This document shows, piece after piece, positions 1 to 11,053 of a stretch of DNA of 64,000 nucleotides. The position numbers and the translations under genes are program-made. The notes under the pieces are model-generated. The model had not been told where the DNA came from. It saw only the letters and a list, made by a program, of their open reading frames with translations, and did no database searches. Source of the stretch: Zanthoxylum bungeanum (lineage: Eukaryota > Streptophyta > Magnoliopsida > Sapindales > Rutaceae); assembly GCA_019454045.1 (NCBI GenBank), contig SKCR01006516.1, positions 1 through 64,000 of the forward strand, read 5' to 3'. Numbering within the stretch: the stretch's first letter is position 1; each line of letters opens with the position of its first letter.

Positions 1-2330
1 TACATTCATAGGCAAACACATCCACAATGTGGGACCTCACGTATCTGATTAAACTCATCTCACATCCAACCGGATATACACCAACCGGCACGGCGAAGCA
101 TCATGGTAAAGCATTTTAACCCCTCCAAATAGGCCTTTAATCCGCTTACTAAGCCATGCGCTCGATCGCATCATGCATACAAAGAATAAAGAAACAATAA
201 TACCAAACTTAGTATGCCCGATTGAACGTATCTTGCATTCAACCGAACACACACATCAACCGGCGCGGCAAAGCATCGTGGTAAATGGTTTTAACCCCTC
301 CAATATGGGACCTTTCATCGCACTTACTAAGCCCATGCGCTCGATTGAATCATGCATACAAAGAGTAAAGAAACAATAATATCAAACTTAGTATGCCCGA
401 TTGAACGTATCTTGCATTCAACCGAACACACATCAACTGGCGAGGCAAAGCATCGTGGTAAAGGATTTAACCCCTCCAAATAGGGGACCTTTCATCGCAC
501 TTACTAAGCCCATACGCTCGATTGAATCATGCATACAAAGAATAAAGAAACAATAATATCAAACTTAGTATGCCCGATTGAACATATCTTGCATTCAACC
601 GAACACACATCAACCGGCGCGGCAAAGTATCGTGGTAAAGGGTTTTAACCCCTCCAAATAGGGGACCTTTCATCGCACTTACTAAGCCCATGCGCTCGAT
701 TGAATCATGCATAAATAAGTAACACGCAGAATTCAAGTGACGAAAAATAAATAAACCAAAGCAACACAAAACAAAAGAGGGTGCCGTTTACTCAAGCGGT
801 ACGTGGAGTTGTATCCCGAGTACAGATCATACTACCGTCCATTCGAAATCGGCTATGAAATTTATGTCCGGGTTTCCATCCGATATACCGCGAGAGTTGA
901 CACATCTCTCATTTTATTCCAAAGCCACACATACAACATCTCATAATTCATGTATATTTATCTACTCAAGGGCCACAACATGCATTTCAACATAACAATC
1001 ATGCAAGCAATACTCAATAAATAATACAATAAAACAGAAAACGAGTGTGGAAAATACCCTCAGGTCTAACCTTTTTGCCGACTTTCAGGCTTGCGTTTCA
1101 CGGACGTCGGAAGGGTAAATCTCCTCAACTTCTCTGGTTCACTGGTTTCGCGCCCTAGCTCACTCTGGCTTGTTTTGTTTCGTCTTCTTGTTCTGCTGTT
1201 GTCGTCTCTTCTGCTTCTGTTCGCTCTGCTGCTCACTGTTCAGGTCACTTGTTTTGACGTTTCACAACGGACTGTTCTGAGTGTTTTTTTTGTGGTTTTA
1301 GTGTAGTCTTGTGTGATTATTTTAAGGATTATGAATGAGTTTTTATGTTACTGTTTTGAGGATTTTAGGGACTGTTTTAAGAGGATTTGGCTGCTGTTTT
1401 GGGGGTGATTTGGGTTGCTGTTCAGGCATGTTTTAGGAGGTGTAGTGGGCTGCTGTTTTCGGTGGGAAGGGGCTGCTGTTTGGGGTGTATTTTTGGTGAT
1501 GTGTGGCGGTTTAGGGGCTGCTATTTTCGGTTGTGGAGTGAGGGAGATGAAGATAATTATTTATGTTTTTCTTCTTGCTATTGCCGTGAGTGGCTAGGGC
1601 TCTTGGTGTTGTGATTTTCGTGTAAGTTTGTGTATGAGCTAGGGGGTGCATTCTTGGTTATGGTTGTTTATATAGAGAATGGCTAGGGCTTCACCTTGTC
1701 TCACAAGGAAGGGATTTGATCTTGTGTTGAGCAAGGAAAGTCAAAGATTGAGGGGGGAAAAATTTGGTTTAGATTATGAATACAATATCTTTAATTTGTT
1801 ATAATTGATTTAATTAGGCCTGACATCTTTTTAATTTAGTATGTGATTTGTTTAGTTAGGAAGTTAATATATTTGATTTGTCTTAATTAAGTATGATTAT
1901 ATTATGTTTTATTTAATTGGTAAATGGTTTAAATATTTTATTTAATTCAAATTACATTATTAATATTTACCTTAATATTTATTTAATTTCCCATGTGTTT
2001 TAAATGTGTTTTATTAATTGAGATGTGTTTTATGGGCTTTGGGGGGCTAATTGGGCTGGGGTGCGAGGCTAGCAGCAAAACCAGAAATACCGACGCCGTT
2101 CAAACGCCCATTCGAATGCTACACGAACGTCCGCAATCTACCTGACGTTCGAACGAAGTAACGAACGCAGCACTAACGAAGACAGTGAACTTGCGAAATG
2201 AATCTGATGACGTACTTATTCTGAATTTCCCCTTCCGACCTCCGTTTCCCGCAATATCCTTAGCTAAAAAGGTAGTGCCTCCAACTGAGACTCATCATCG
2301 GGTTTCACATGTGAAAATGCAATGCCTACA
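1..2330 (-). mobile_element. Truncated LTR of a TAT-type Ty3/gypsy element
   Basis: The right end reads ...AATGCCTACA at 2330, matching the right ends of the TAT1 LTRs (21352 and 32415, ...GTGCCTACA). Before it lies the same block order as in those LTRs: an 'actcatcat' segment, a TTCGAACG-containing segment near 2095-2160, a pyrimidine- and G-rich stretch, a minus-strand TATA-like box (rc TATATAAA, about 1664-1677), and subrepeats on the far side. It is a different subfamily from TAT1 because the subrepeats and much of the unique sequence differ. The left end lies outside the window, so it could be a solo LTR or one end of a full element. To the right, sequence passes directly into copia RNase H, so it inserted into that copia. 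Confidence 0.75.
55..715. repeat. ~179-bp tandem subrepeats, about four copies, inside the LTR
   Basis: The core 'ccggcgcggcaaagcatcg' or a close variant recurs near 80, 259, 438 and 616, giving a spacing of about 178-180 bp. Each unit carries the same order: 'gcccgattgaacgtatc', the core, 'taacccctccaaatag', 'cgcacttactaagccc', 'gcatacaaag'. Related but more diverged units sit in both TAT1 LTRs near 19494-19920 and 30620-31060. Confidence 0.85.
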
Positions 2331-2344
2331 CCATTTCATGGAGC

Positions 2345-2700
2345 AGTAAGAAACAGTCTTGTATAGCCTTATCCACAATGGAGGCTGAATTTGTGGCCTT
2401 TTCATCAGCAGTACAAGAGGCTGTGTGGTTGAAAAGGTTCTTGGATCTTTGGGTATGTCAATGAAGCTTTTGGTCCAGTATTAGTTAACTGTGATAGTGA
2501 AGCAGCGATAGCCTACACAAAAGACCCAAATTCCATTGTAAAACGAAACTTATAGATACCAAATATAACTTGTGAAATACATAGTTGCACGAGAAGAGGT
2601 AAATATGAAGTACATTTCTACGCAAGAAATGGTAGCAGATCCATTGACCCAAGCCTGTTCCTAGAGATGTCTTTATTAGACATGTAAAAACTCAGAGATT
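2345..2700 (+). pseudogene. Ty1/copia pol remnant: RNase H C-terminal part
   Basis: Conceptual plus-strand reading gives the copia RNase H signature: a lysine/glutamine lead, [11 protein letters not shown] with the catalytic-type acidic residue, then [12 protein letters not shown]. After a frame break comes LVNCDSEAAIAYTK, and further on a 'D-TKYNFV' segment and a 'VADPLT' end. These are the usual last blocks before a copia 3' LTR. The reading is broken by stops and at least one frameshift. The 5' part of pol is not present because the TAT-type LTR ending at 2330 inserted here. 2701-3731 is untranslated element sequence with no ORF I can support. Confidence 0.8.
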
Positions 2701-3731
2701 GCGTAGATGTTAATGTGCTTACATATTATGATATGTATTTTTCCCAAATAATGTTTACTAATGTTAATACTCATTGATATTTGTGTTCAATGCTTACATG
2801 TTATTATATTGATACATGTTTTAAGCAAATATATTATTTGTTAGTATGAGAAATATGTCGGACAAGTGAATGATTGGCCCTCTCACAAGGGCAATCGCCT
2901 CCATTACTTTGTGTTAATGGGAGATGAGACAAATTTTTAAGCTAATTATCTGAGTGATAATTTAGAGAGCTCAAGCTTGAAAATTAAGTAATGTCGTTAT
3001 GAGGTCACTTTCTCTGTGATATGACCTAAGGTGAATAAGTTCGTTTCACCTTACTTGTCTTAATGTCAGATATGAGTTAGACATTGTGTTTGTCTGAACT
3101 ATAATATGTACGGTATTTTATGAGACATGCGCTCCATGGGAAATGAGAGAATACCGTAGCACATGTTTTCATACCATGTTTACATTTGTGACTATTGAGG
3201 GTAATACAAGTAAAGATCTCAGTCTTGATATTGTGTGAGACCCTTGAGATTATTTCAATCTCACATTGTACCCTTTAGACTCTTGTATGCTTCTTAAAAC
3301 TTAGATTTGATGATCGCTATCTTGGAGTGTTACTGAAGGATCATGAGAGATTCGATCCGAAAGGATATATCTGGAAAAGTGAATTGAATCAAGGTTGAAA
3401 GATTCGAGAAAGGAGAAAGATCATTACATGAGTAATATCACATTAGCTTGTATTCACTGGTCGACCAATTATGTTATTCTATGTGATCAAACATGATTTT
3501 GAATACAAAATAAATATTACATTCGAAAAGAGATCGAGAGAGATTTAATGTGATAAATGATCGAGGATACTACATACATAATCCATTATGGTTCTATCCA
3601 TTTTTCGAGCGGCTTATAATTCCTAACAGATGTATAGCAAGTGAGCTCTCGAAGTATGCTGGTCGCACGACACAATTGCAAAGTATGAATTATTCTTGTA
3701 GAGATAATAAAAACTGTTGATCCCATCATGT

Positions 3732-3743
3732 GTGAGTGGGAGA
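3732..3743 (+). promoter_or_regulatory. Polypurine tract of the copia element
   Basis: The purine-rich string gtgagtgggaga lies immediately before TGTTGGAAAT, the expected start of a copia 3' LTR. Confidence 0.65.
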
Positions 3744-3960
3744 TGTTGGAAATTAATTGTTGTTAATTATTTGGTGTTGTTAAATAACAACAATTAGTAA
3801 TAATTTCATGTTGGAAATTATTAAGTTAATTATTTGGTGTTGTTAAATAACAACAATTAGTAATGATTTCATGTTGGAAATTATTAAGTAACAACAAGAG
3901 TTGTTAATCAAATAATTAAGTAACAACAATAGTTGTTAAGTAACAACAATTAGTAAAATG
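3744..3960. repeat. ~62-bp near-perfect tandem repeat at the LTR start
   Basis: The block from TGTTGGAAATTA through 'gttaaataacaacaatta' is repeated directly, then partially a third time with shorter ACAACAA-rich pieces. TTGTT and AACAA segments within each unit are complementary, so each copy could fold into a hairpin. Confidence 0.75.
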
Positions 3961-4438
3961 TTAAGTGGAGAACAAATTGTACACCCATGATGGTAATATT
4001 TTTGGAAGGGTTAGAGAAAGTCATTATTCATCCAAATACATGTGATTACATAGTAATCAATGCATATGATTAAATAGTAATCAAGGATTAATAGTAATCC
4101 ATGCATGTGAGCTAATAGTGACTTGGTTTCCCTCCTATAAATAAGACCATTTGCTTATTGAGTTAAGTAATCAATTAAGTTTGATTAAGAGGTCTCTACA
4201 AGTTTAAAAGGTATGCAATTGTGTTGTGGTTAATATAGATTTATTTCAATTAGTTTGTAAATAAATATAGAACTAGTAATACATGTATGGTTAGATCATA
4301 AGAAGACAAACATGTAAATATATTAGGGATTATGTATTTCCCATACTATAATAACTTAAATTTTAGGGTCCTTGTTGGAAATTCATTGTAACATTAAATA
4401 GGATTTGTGGTGATTAATTCCGCATGACAAATTCCAAC
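3744..4438 (+). mobile_element. Copia 3' LTR (right boundary approximate)
   Basis: The LTR starts with TGTTGGAAAT after a polypurine tract. A TATA box (TATAAATA, 4136-4143) lies inside. A TGTTGGAA copy recurs at 4373, and a degraded inverse end (ATTCCAAC) lies at 4431-4438, which I take as the approximate right end. No partner LTR is in the window, so neither length nor target duplication can be checked. 4439-4630 is AT-rich flanking sequence with no gene. Confidence 0.55.
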
Positions 4439-4630
4439 TTTCAGAGTGCAACTTTATCGTTCTTGCTGCATCTTTCATAAATATAATGACGCGTGTTCCA
4501 TAATATTAATATAAAGTGAATCACATAAATAATTTATCTTTTGGAGAATGATGAATACCGTGAACCATTGTTTGGGCTTTATGCTCAATCTTTAATCTCA
4601 CAATAATTACTCTCTATAACAAGACTATTC

Positions 4631-6269
4631 TGAAATTCCCTACAAGTAATAGCGACAAAACAATCTCTATACCCAAGAGGGGGGTGAATTGGGTTATCGC
4701 TACAAATGCGGAATTATAAAATCTTTACCGATTTTTAGCTCTTATTACCAAGTGGGGACTTAGGACAATTTTCTCTATTCCAATTAATAGCCTATATGCA
4801 AGTTTTCTATTCAATATGTATAAGCATAAATAAACTTGCTATAAACAAAAGTATAGGGAAAGAGAAATACGACACCGAGATTTATAGTGGTTCGGCCAAA
4901 CGTGCCTACGTCCACTCCCCCAAGCCTCGCTTGAAGATTTCCACTAGAATCGAGTTTTCCGTGGTTCACTCGTAAACAAGAGTTTTCCGCAAAGGCACAC
5001 TCCGAACCTTTTACAACTTTGAGTTTTGTTCGTAGGTGCACTCACAACCTTTACAACTTACCCAACCAAATTGGATTTCACAAACCGCAAGTGTTTTGAT
5101 AAAGAAGAATTAAAACACACTTGGGCACTCACAAATAATAAGAAGATTGTGTGAGTTGCAAACCCAAGTGATCTAAGCTCACTAATGTAATGAAGATGTG
5201 TGTGAGCTTGTATGAGTGTTTAAGTGTATGAAGGTTTAAGACACTCTTGTATTTGCCTTAGAGAATGTATGAAGGTTGTGTATTAAGTCTCTTTAGGTTT
5301 CTCTTTTGGGGCAAATGAGTTGGGGTCCTATTTATAATAAAATGCAAAGTATTCCCCAACTTACAGCGAAACCGGCGAGCAAACCGGCGCGAGGAGGGAC
5401 CGGCATGCCGGTCTAGGTTTGCAACGGCTCCTAACGGCTATATGACGTTCAAAAAACTATTCGTTAGACCGGCGAGCAAACCGGTATGGAGACCGGTGAG
5501 GAGCTCCCTGGTTCCAGAGAGCATGATTTTCTCAGCCAAAACCGGCATGAAGACCGGCGAGAAAACCGGCATGGAGCTCCCTGGTTTCAGTATGTGCATG
5601 ACCAGTCAAGACTGACGACACTTGGTATTTTGGTTATAACTTTCTCTAGAAATTTCCAAATCATGATCCGTAAGTTTATACATACACTAGACACATAGAT
5701 CTAGCTTCTGTAAAAAATTCAGCTCCAAAACCATTAAGATGAATTTTATGTAATTTTTCTAATGTGACATGTATGCAGAAAACGCACATCTGAACATGTT
5801 GTAGTAAAATGGCTCTAGAAAAAGTTCTATATATCGGAATTGTGTTCCGTTTGAACCGTAGCAAACTAGAGACACATATATATCTAATGGTATATCATTT
5901 GAAGTTTAATTCAACCATTTGATAGTTTTTAGAAGATCATTTACCGATGCACTTGTGCATGAAGTTCATTTTGGTGCAAATAAAATGTAAATGATTATTT
6001 TAGCATTCTAAGACATTTTAAATGCAAGTGATGCAAAATGTATGATTCCTAAGAGCTTTAGATCACTTGATTAAACTCACTTACAATTAGAGCACTAAGC
6101 TAAGACTTCACATGATTTCTTCAATTATGCGCAAGTCTTCACATTCTCGCTCTTCACCTCATATGCTTCGACACTTTTTGTATTGTTTCGTGTTTGTACG
6201 TCGAAGTCTTCTTTCGTGTTGACGTCATCAAAACCAATTAAAATCGATTATGCGACCAAGTCGCCAACA
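4631..6269 (-). repeat. 3' LTR of the gag-only copia
   Basis: Direct repeat of 9059-10706. Minus-strand TATA box at 5329-5336 (rc TATAAATA). It contains a cluster of ACCGG units (about 5360-5575). Confidence 0.9.
5360..5580. repeat. Clustered ACCGGCGAG / ACCGGCATG units
   Basis: Short CpG-rich units of about 9-12 bp built on ACCGG recur roughly ten times in about 220 bp: aaaccggcgag, aaccggcgcgag, gaccggcatg, gaccggtgag and similar. The homologous cluster in the other LTR is at about 9799-10010 with altered copy number. In minus-strand orientation it lies just downstream of the LTR TATA box, about where R or the leader would be. Confidence 0.75.
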
Positions 6270-6283
6270 ATCTCCCCCTTTTT
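6270..6283 (-). promoter_or_regulatory. Polypurine tract of the gag-only copia
   Basis: The reverse complement AAAAAGGGGGAGAT abuts TGTTGGCGAC, the first bases of the 3' LTR. This is a classic copia PPT. Confidence 0.9.
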
Positions 6284-7191
6284 GATGATGGCAATTCCTT
6301 AAAACTTGTTGCAACTTGTGAGCTTCTTGGAGTCCAAATTTGACAATTTTGCTCCCCCTCAACATAAGCTCCCCCTCAATGTGTGCTTGTCTTCAAAATA
6401 GCTCTATAAGACTTAGACAAACACATTAGCACATTTTGCTCCCCCTCAATATAAGAGTGAGGGAAAAACAAGTTTTAATCTCATTTCTAATGATTTCTCC
6501 CCCTTTGACATAATCAAAAAGTGGAGAAGCAAAATTAAGTTCTAAAATGAGATACCATAGATAGAGTGTGCAAAAATGATAACAAATTTAAAAAATATGC
6601 ACATTTGGTATTTCCCCATTTTTGCCATAAAAAAAATCAAAATCATGCATAAAATAGCATTTTTCAAAAGATAAATACTCATGAATACCATTTAAAATCT
6701 AAGATCATTTTAAGCATGATTTTTCCCAATTTGATACCAATTAAAAATATATAAATACATTCCATGATATCAATTAATTAATTATCAAAGTTCATGCATT
6801 TCATGATGCCAATTATATTCATATAGGATTATGCCAATTTACATGCATTTCATTTTCAACCAATTAGTTCATATGGCAAGACATATTCAATCAAGTGATC
6901 ACATATTGCATTTAACTCAATAAATTTCATGTGATACCATTTGAAATAAAGAAGGGGTTTAAGTATATGATTAAGGCATTTAATGATATCAAATCAACAA
7001 TTGATACCAATAGAAGTTTGAATACTTGCCTAATCATTTTGTATGCTTCAAAAAAATTAACTAATATAAAATTTGCATACATATAGATATTTAGAGGAAA
7101 CGGTACCAATGTTTCCGTGAATACGGATTTTACCTTTACCGTTGCGATTCCTCATCTTTTTGAGCCTTTGGGATCAATTTTGCAATTCTCT
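6284..7191. other. AT-rich noncoding 3' region of the gag-only copia
   Basis: There is no gene here. Several copies of 'gctccccctcaa' occur between about 6350 and 6460, which are PPT-like purine tracts on the minus strand. The rest is AT-rich. This is where pol would sit in an autonomous element. Confidence 0.7.
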
Positions 7192-9003
7192 TTAAAGATC
7201 CATTCCCAAAGCTCCCCTTACAAATTTATCAATTGCACTTTGGTACCCAAACTTTCTTGGGTCCATGGGGTTAATTTTGATTCCTTGAGGAATCCATGCA
7301 TTTTTAATCACTTTCTTGTTCATGCATTCAAAAATTTTATGTCCTTTTTCATTACATGCATGATATGTGATATTTTCATTTTTAACATTCTTAGCATAAG
7401 AATTGGATGCCTTAATAAAATAATTTTTCAAAAATTTCCCTTTAATGTAAGGCCTATATCCTAATCCTTCTCTTTTAAATGCACATTTTTGGGATCCAAT
7501 AAGCATGTTAAAATTTTTATGTCCCAATGTGAATTTGCTAAGTATGTTTTGCAAATCAATAACCTTTGTGTTTAAAAAAAAATTTTCATTTAAAATTGAT
7601 TCGCAATCACATGTTTTAGAGCTAGATGGCATATTTGATATGGCATTTTCAAGTTCTAGCTTTTTCAACTTTAAACATGTATTTTCATCATTTAAGCATG
7701 CAATTTCTTTTTCATGTTTAGCCTTTAAGCATATAATCTCATTCTCTACAACATGAATTTTATCCATACTAGTTGCATGTTCAGTTTTAAGTGTAGCATG
7801 CTCATTTTTGACCAATTTTAATTTCTTTTTAAGCATATCACACAATTCTTTTAAACCATTAAAAGCATTAAGTAAATCATTATAGTCTTGAGAATTGTGT
7901 ACCTCTTCTTCTTCGATTTCAAAACGGATGTCCTCATCCGTGATAGCCATAAATGCTATTGATTTGTCTTTGACTTCGACTTCTTCCTCCTCGGATGAGC
8001 TTGAATCGCTATCGCTCCAAGTTGAGGTTGCTTTCATTGCCTTTTTCTTTGATTTTCCTTTCATTTTCCTCAATGGGCAATCAGTAGCTATATGACCCGG
8101 TTTGTTGCATTCATAACAAATAATTTTCTTGTTCTTCCGCGGACATTTTTCTTCTTTCTTTTCATCCGCCTTTGATTTTCCTTTGAGCTTTGCGGATTTG
8201 AGAAGCTTCTTTACTTTATTGGTGATGCTTGCCAATTCATCATCACTATCATCTTCTTCACTTGAACTTGAGTCAACTCTTTTTCTCGCTTTTAAGGCCA
8301 ATGACTTTCTTGTCTTTTTCTCATCTTCCTCCTTTTTATCCATCTTGATCTCCATTTCATTCTCAAGCAATTTGCCGACCAAATCATCCATCTTTAATGT
8401 GTTTATGTCTTTTGCTTCTTTAATGGAGGAGGTATAGCTTCTAAATTCTTTCGGGAGTGATCTTAAAATTTTCTTTACTTGATCCGATGTCCCGATGACT
8501 TTTCCCAAGGCTCCTAAATGATTGATGATGACCGTAAACCTCGAAATCATGTGATCAATTTCTTCCCCAGATTCCATCTTGAAATTATCCAATTCGCACA
8601 TGAACCGGTTGATCTTTGATTCCTTCACTTGGCTTGTGCCCTCATTGACCATTTCCAAAGACTTCCATAAATCATATGCATTTCCACATTCTGGAAGCTT
8701 GCTAACTTGATCCCGATCAATGGCACATAGGAGTTGGTTGAGTGCCTTAGCATTTTGTGAGGCTATTTTTACATCCTCACTATCCCATTCCAAACTCGGC
8801 TTCGGAATCTCAACCCCATTGCTATCCATTTTTGTTGGTCCTTTTGCATCTCGTGTGATGACCAAATAAGATTGCGGATCTACGGAAAGGAGATAATTTA
8901 GCATTCTCATCTTCCAATAATTGTAGTCCGTTCCGGTGTAAAATGGAGGTCTAGTCGTTGAAAATCCCTCGGCAAGATTTGGCGAGTTGCTTGTAGAAGC
9001 CAT
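7192..9003 (-). CDS. gag: Copia Gag polyprotein, intact, 603 codons
   Basis: This is the structural capsid protein of a copia retrotransposon; it would assemble cytoplasmic virus-like particles and package element RNA. The N-terminal ~250 residues fit the UBN2/gag-copia family: a FYTGTDYNYWKMRM start (about 22-35), the KALNQLLCAI helix and the FKMESGEEIDHMISRF segment. A Lys/Glu-rich, Ser/Asp-rich stretch follows. A CCHC zinc knuckle (CYECNKPGHIATDC) lies near residue 300. A long coiled-coil-prone Lys/Glu region follows, then a second knuckle-like C-x2-C/GH motif (HACNEKGHKIFEC) near 555. The tail ends where a protease would begin in full-length relatives, so pol has been lost cleanly. The ATG at 9003 lies about 40 nt after the primer site. 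No internal stop or frameshift is seen, unlike every pol in the window. Confidence 0.92.
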   Translation of the reverse strand: MASTSNSPNLAEGFSTTRPPFYTGTDYNYWKMRMLNYLLSVDPQSYLVITRDAKGPTKMDSNGVEIPKPSLEWDSEDVKIASQNAKALNQLLCAIDRDQVSKLPECGNAYDLWKSLEMVNEGTSQVKESKINRFMCELDNFKMESGEEIDHMISRFTVIINHLGALGKVIGTSDQVKKILRSLPKEFRSYTSSIKEAKDINTLKMDDLVGKLLENEMEIKMDKKEEDEKKTRKSLALKARKRVDSSSSEEDDSDDELASITNKVKKLLKSAKLKGKSKADEKKEEKCPRKNKKIICYECNKPGHIATDCPLRKMKGKSKKKAMKATSTWSDSDSSSSEEEEVEVKDKSIAFMAITDEDIRFEIEEEEVHNSQDYNDLLNAFNGLKELCDMLKKKLKLVKNEHATLKTEHATSMDKIHVVENEIICLKAKHEKEIACLNDENTCLKLKKLELENAISNMPSSSKTCDCESILNENFFLNTKVIDLQNILSKFTLGHKNFNMLIGSQKCAFKREGLGYRPYIKGKFLKNYFIKASNSYAKNVKNENITYHACNEKGHKIFECMNKKVIKNAWIPQGIKINPMDPRKFGYQSAIDKFVRGALGMDL

Positions 9004-9040
9004 GATCTATTCTCGGACGGTTATGTCTTTCTTGAGAATA

Positions 9041-9056
9041 CCTCGCTCTGATACCA
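9041..9056 (-). promoter_or_regulatory. Primer binding site (initiator Met tRNA type)
   Basis: On the minus strand, two bases after the LTR end, TGGTATCAGAGC appears, the standard plant copia site complementary to the 3' end of initiator tRNA-Met. It fixes the element orientation. Confidence 0.92.
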
Positions 9057-9058
9057 AC

Positions 9059-10706
9059 TGAAATTCCCTACAAGCAATAGCGACAAAGCAATCTCTATAC
9101 CCAAGAGGGGGGTGAATTGGGTTATCGCTACAAATGCGGAATTATAAAATCTTTACCGATTTTTAGCTCTTATTACCAAGTGGGGACTTAGGGAAATTTT
9201 CTCTATTCCAATTAATAGCCTATATGCAAGTTTTCTATTCAATATGTATAAGCATAAATAAACTTGCTATAAACAAAAGTAAAGGGAAAGAGAAATACGA
9301 CACCGAGATTTATAGTGGTTCGGCCAAACGTGCCTACGTCCACTCCCCCAAGCCTCGCTTGAAGATTTCCACTAGAATCGAGTTTTCCGTGGTTCACTCG
9401 TAACCAAGAGTTTTCCGCAAAGGCACACTCAGAACCTTTTACAACTTTGAGTTTTGTTTGTAGGTGCACTCACAACCTTTACAACTTACCCAACCAAATA
9501 GGATTTCACAAATCGCAAGTGTTTTGATAAAGAAGAATTAAAACACACTTGGGCACTCAAAAATAATAAGAAGATTGTGTGAGTTTCAAACCCAAGTGAT
9601 CTAAGCTCACTAAATGTAATGAAGATGTGTGTGAGCTTGTATGAGTGTTTAAGTGTATGAAGGTTTAAGACACTCTTGTATTTGCCTTAGAGAATGTATG
9701 AAGGTTGTGTATTAAGTCTCTTTAGGTTTCTCTTTTGGGGCAAATGAGTTGGGGTCCTATTTATAATAAAATGCAAAGTATTCCCCAACTTACAGCGAAA
9801 CCGGCGAGCAAACCGGCGAGGAGACCGACATGCCGGTCTAGGTTTGCAACGGCTCCTAACGGCTATATGACGTTCAAAAAACTATTCGTTAGACCGGCGA
9901 GCAAACCGGTATGGAGACCGGTGAGGAGCTCCCTGGTTCCAGAGAGCATGATTTTCTCAGCCAAAACCGACATGAAGACCGGCGAGAAAACCGGCATGGG
10001 AACCGGCATGGAGCTCCCTGGTTTCAGTATGTGCATGACCAGTCAAGACTGACGACACTTGGTATTTTGGTTATAACTTTCTCTAGAAAATTCCAAATCA
10101 TGATCCGTAAATTTCTACATACACTAGACACATAGATCTAGCTTCTGTAAAAACGTAAGCTCCAAAAACATTAAGATGAATTTTATGGAATTTTTCTAAT
10201 GTGACATGTATGCAGAAAACGCACATCTGAACATGTTGTAGTAAAATGGCTCTAGAAAAAGTTCTATATATCGGAATTGTGTTCCGTTTGAACCGTAGCA
10301 AACTAGAGACACATATATATCTAATGGTATATCATTTGAAGTTTAATTCAACCATTTGATAGTTTTTAGAAGATCATTTACCGATGCACTTGTGCATGAA
10401 GTTCATTTTGGTGCAAATAAAATGCAAATGATTATTTTAGCATTCTAAGCCATTTTAAATGCAAGTGATGCAAAATGTATGATTCCTAAGAGCTTTAGAT
10501 CACTTGAGTAAACTCACTTACAATTAGAGCACTAAGCTAAGACTTCACATGATTTCTTCAAGTATGCGCAAGTCTTCACATTCTCGCTCTTCACCTCATA
10601 TGCTTCGACACTTTTTGTATTGTTTCGTGTTTGTACGTCGAAGTCTTCTTTCGTGTTGACGTCATCAAAACCAATTACAATCGATTATGCGACCAAGTCG
10701 CCAACA
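9059..10706 (-). repeat. 5' LTR of the gag-only copia
   Basis: Direct repeat of 4631-6269. The minus-strand TATA box at 9758-9765 would drive gag, which lies downstream on that strand. The ACCGG cluster (about 9799-10010) has one more unit than in the other LTR (an extra 'gggaaccggcatg'). Confidence 0.9.
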
Positions 10707-11053
10707 TGTTCAAATGTCACAAATATCAGATCTCGCAAATATGTGATAAGTACTCTCCTCTTGTTGTTGTTGTTCCTTCAATTACAGGATTATGATTTGT
10801 ACGAAGAAAATCCTGGAACTGCTCATTTCAGTGAGCCTGAAAGCCAAATATTGCAGAAATTTCGAAAATAAATTAAAATAAATGAGATTAATTTAATAAA
10901 TAAATAAAATTATTACATTGAAAAGCTTAAGCTTAAATTTTTAAAAATTTAAGTTGCCTACGTATCCTCCAGGGGTGAGAGGAATCAAAGCTCACGTAGT
11001 TCCATTACAATTTTAAGATATTTCCCCTTTATAAATTTATAATTTTATAATTA
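10707..11053. other. Flanking AT-rich DNA with one exon-like segment
   Basis: No complete gene. 10788-10871 looks like a last exon: a polypyrimidine run and 'attacag' precede an open frame beginning DYDLYEENPGTAHF and ending in TAA. I do not recognise the peptide, and upstream coding sequence is absent or displaced by the copia insertion. The AT-rich remainder may be hAT 3' flank. Confidence 0.3.

Larger units (their letters stand above)
4631..10706 (-). mobile_element. Gag-only Ty1/copia retrotransposon, both LTRs (TR-GAG-like)
   Basis: Two direct repeats (4631-6269 and 9059-10706) flank 2.8 kb. On the minus strand the LTR starts TGTTGGCGAC and ends GGGAATTTCA. The 5' LTR is the right one, because an initiator-Met type primer site follows it at 9041-9056. 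A polypurine tract borders the left LTR. The internal region encodes only Gag; there is no protease, integrase or reverse transcriptase. By eye the LTRs are very similar, differing by scattered substitutions and small indels, which suggests a fairly young insertion. The flanks TATTC (4626-4630) and TGTTC (10707-10711) match at four of five bases, a likely mutated target duplication. It would depend on an autonomous partner for pol. Confidence 0.9.

Noticed and set aside
1091..1614. Plus-strand ORFs rich in Leu, Val, Phe and Cys
   Set aside because: They lie in the G/T-rich LTR segment shared with TAT1 (20400-20660), with no conserved frame between the copies.
7117..8437. Plus-strand ORFs over the copia Gag
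   Set aside because: Antisense shadows of the 603-codon Gag, with low-complexity Phe/Ser translations.
9041..9056. Possible tRNA gene from the TGGTATCAGAGC match
   Set aside because: Only the primer-site complement is present, at the exact LTR border; no cloverleaf around it.
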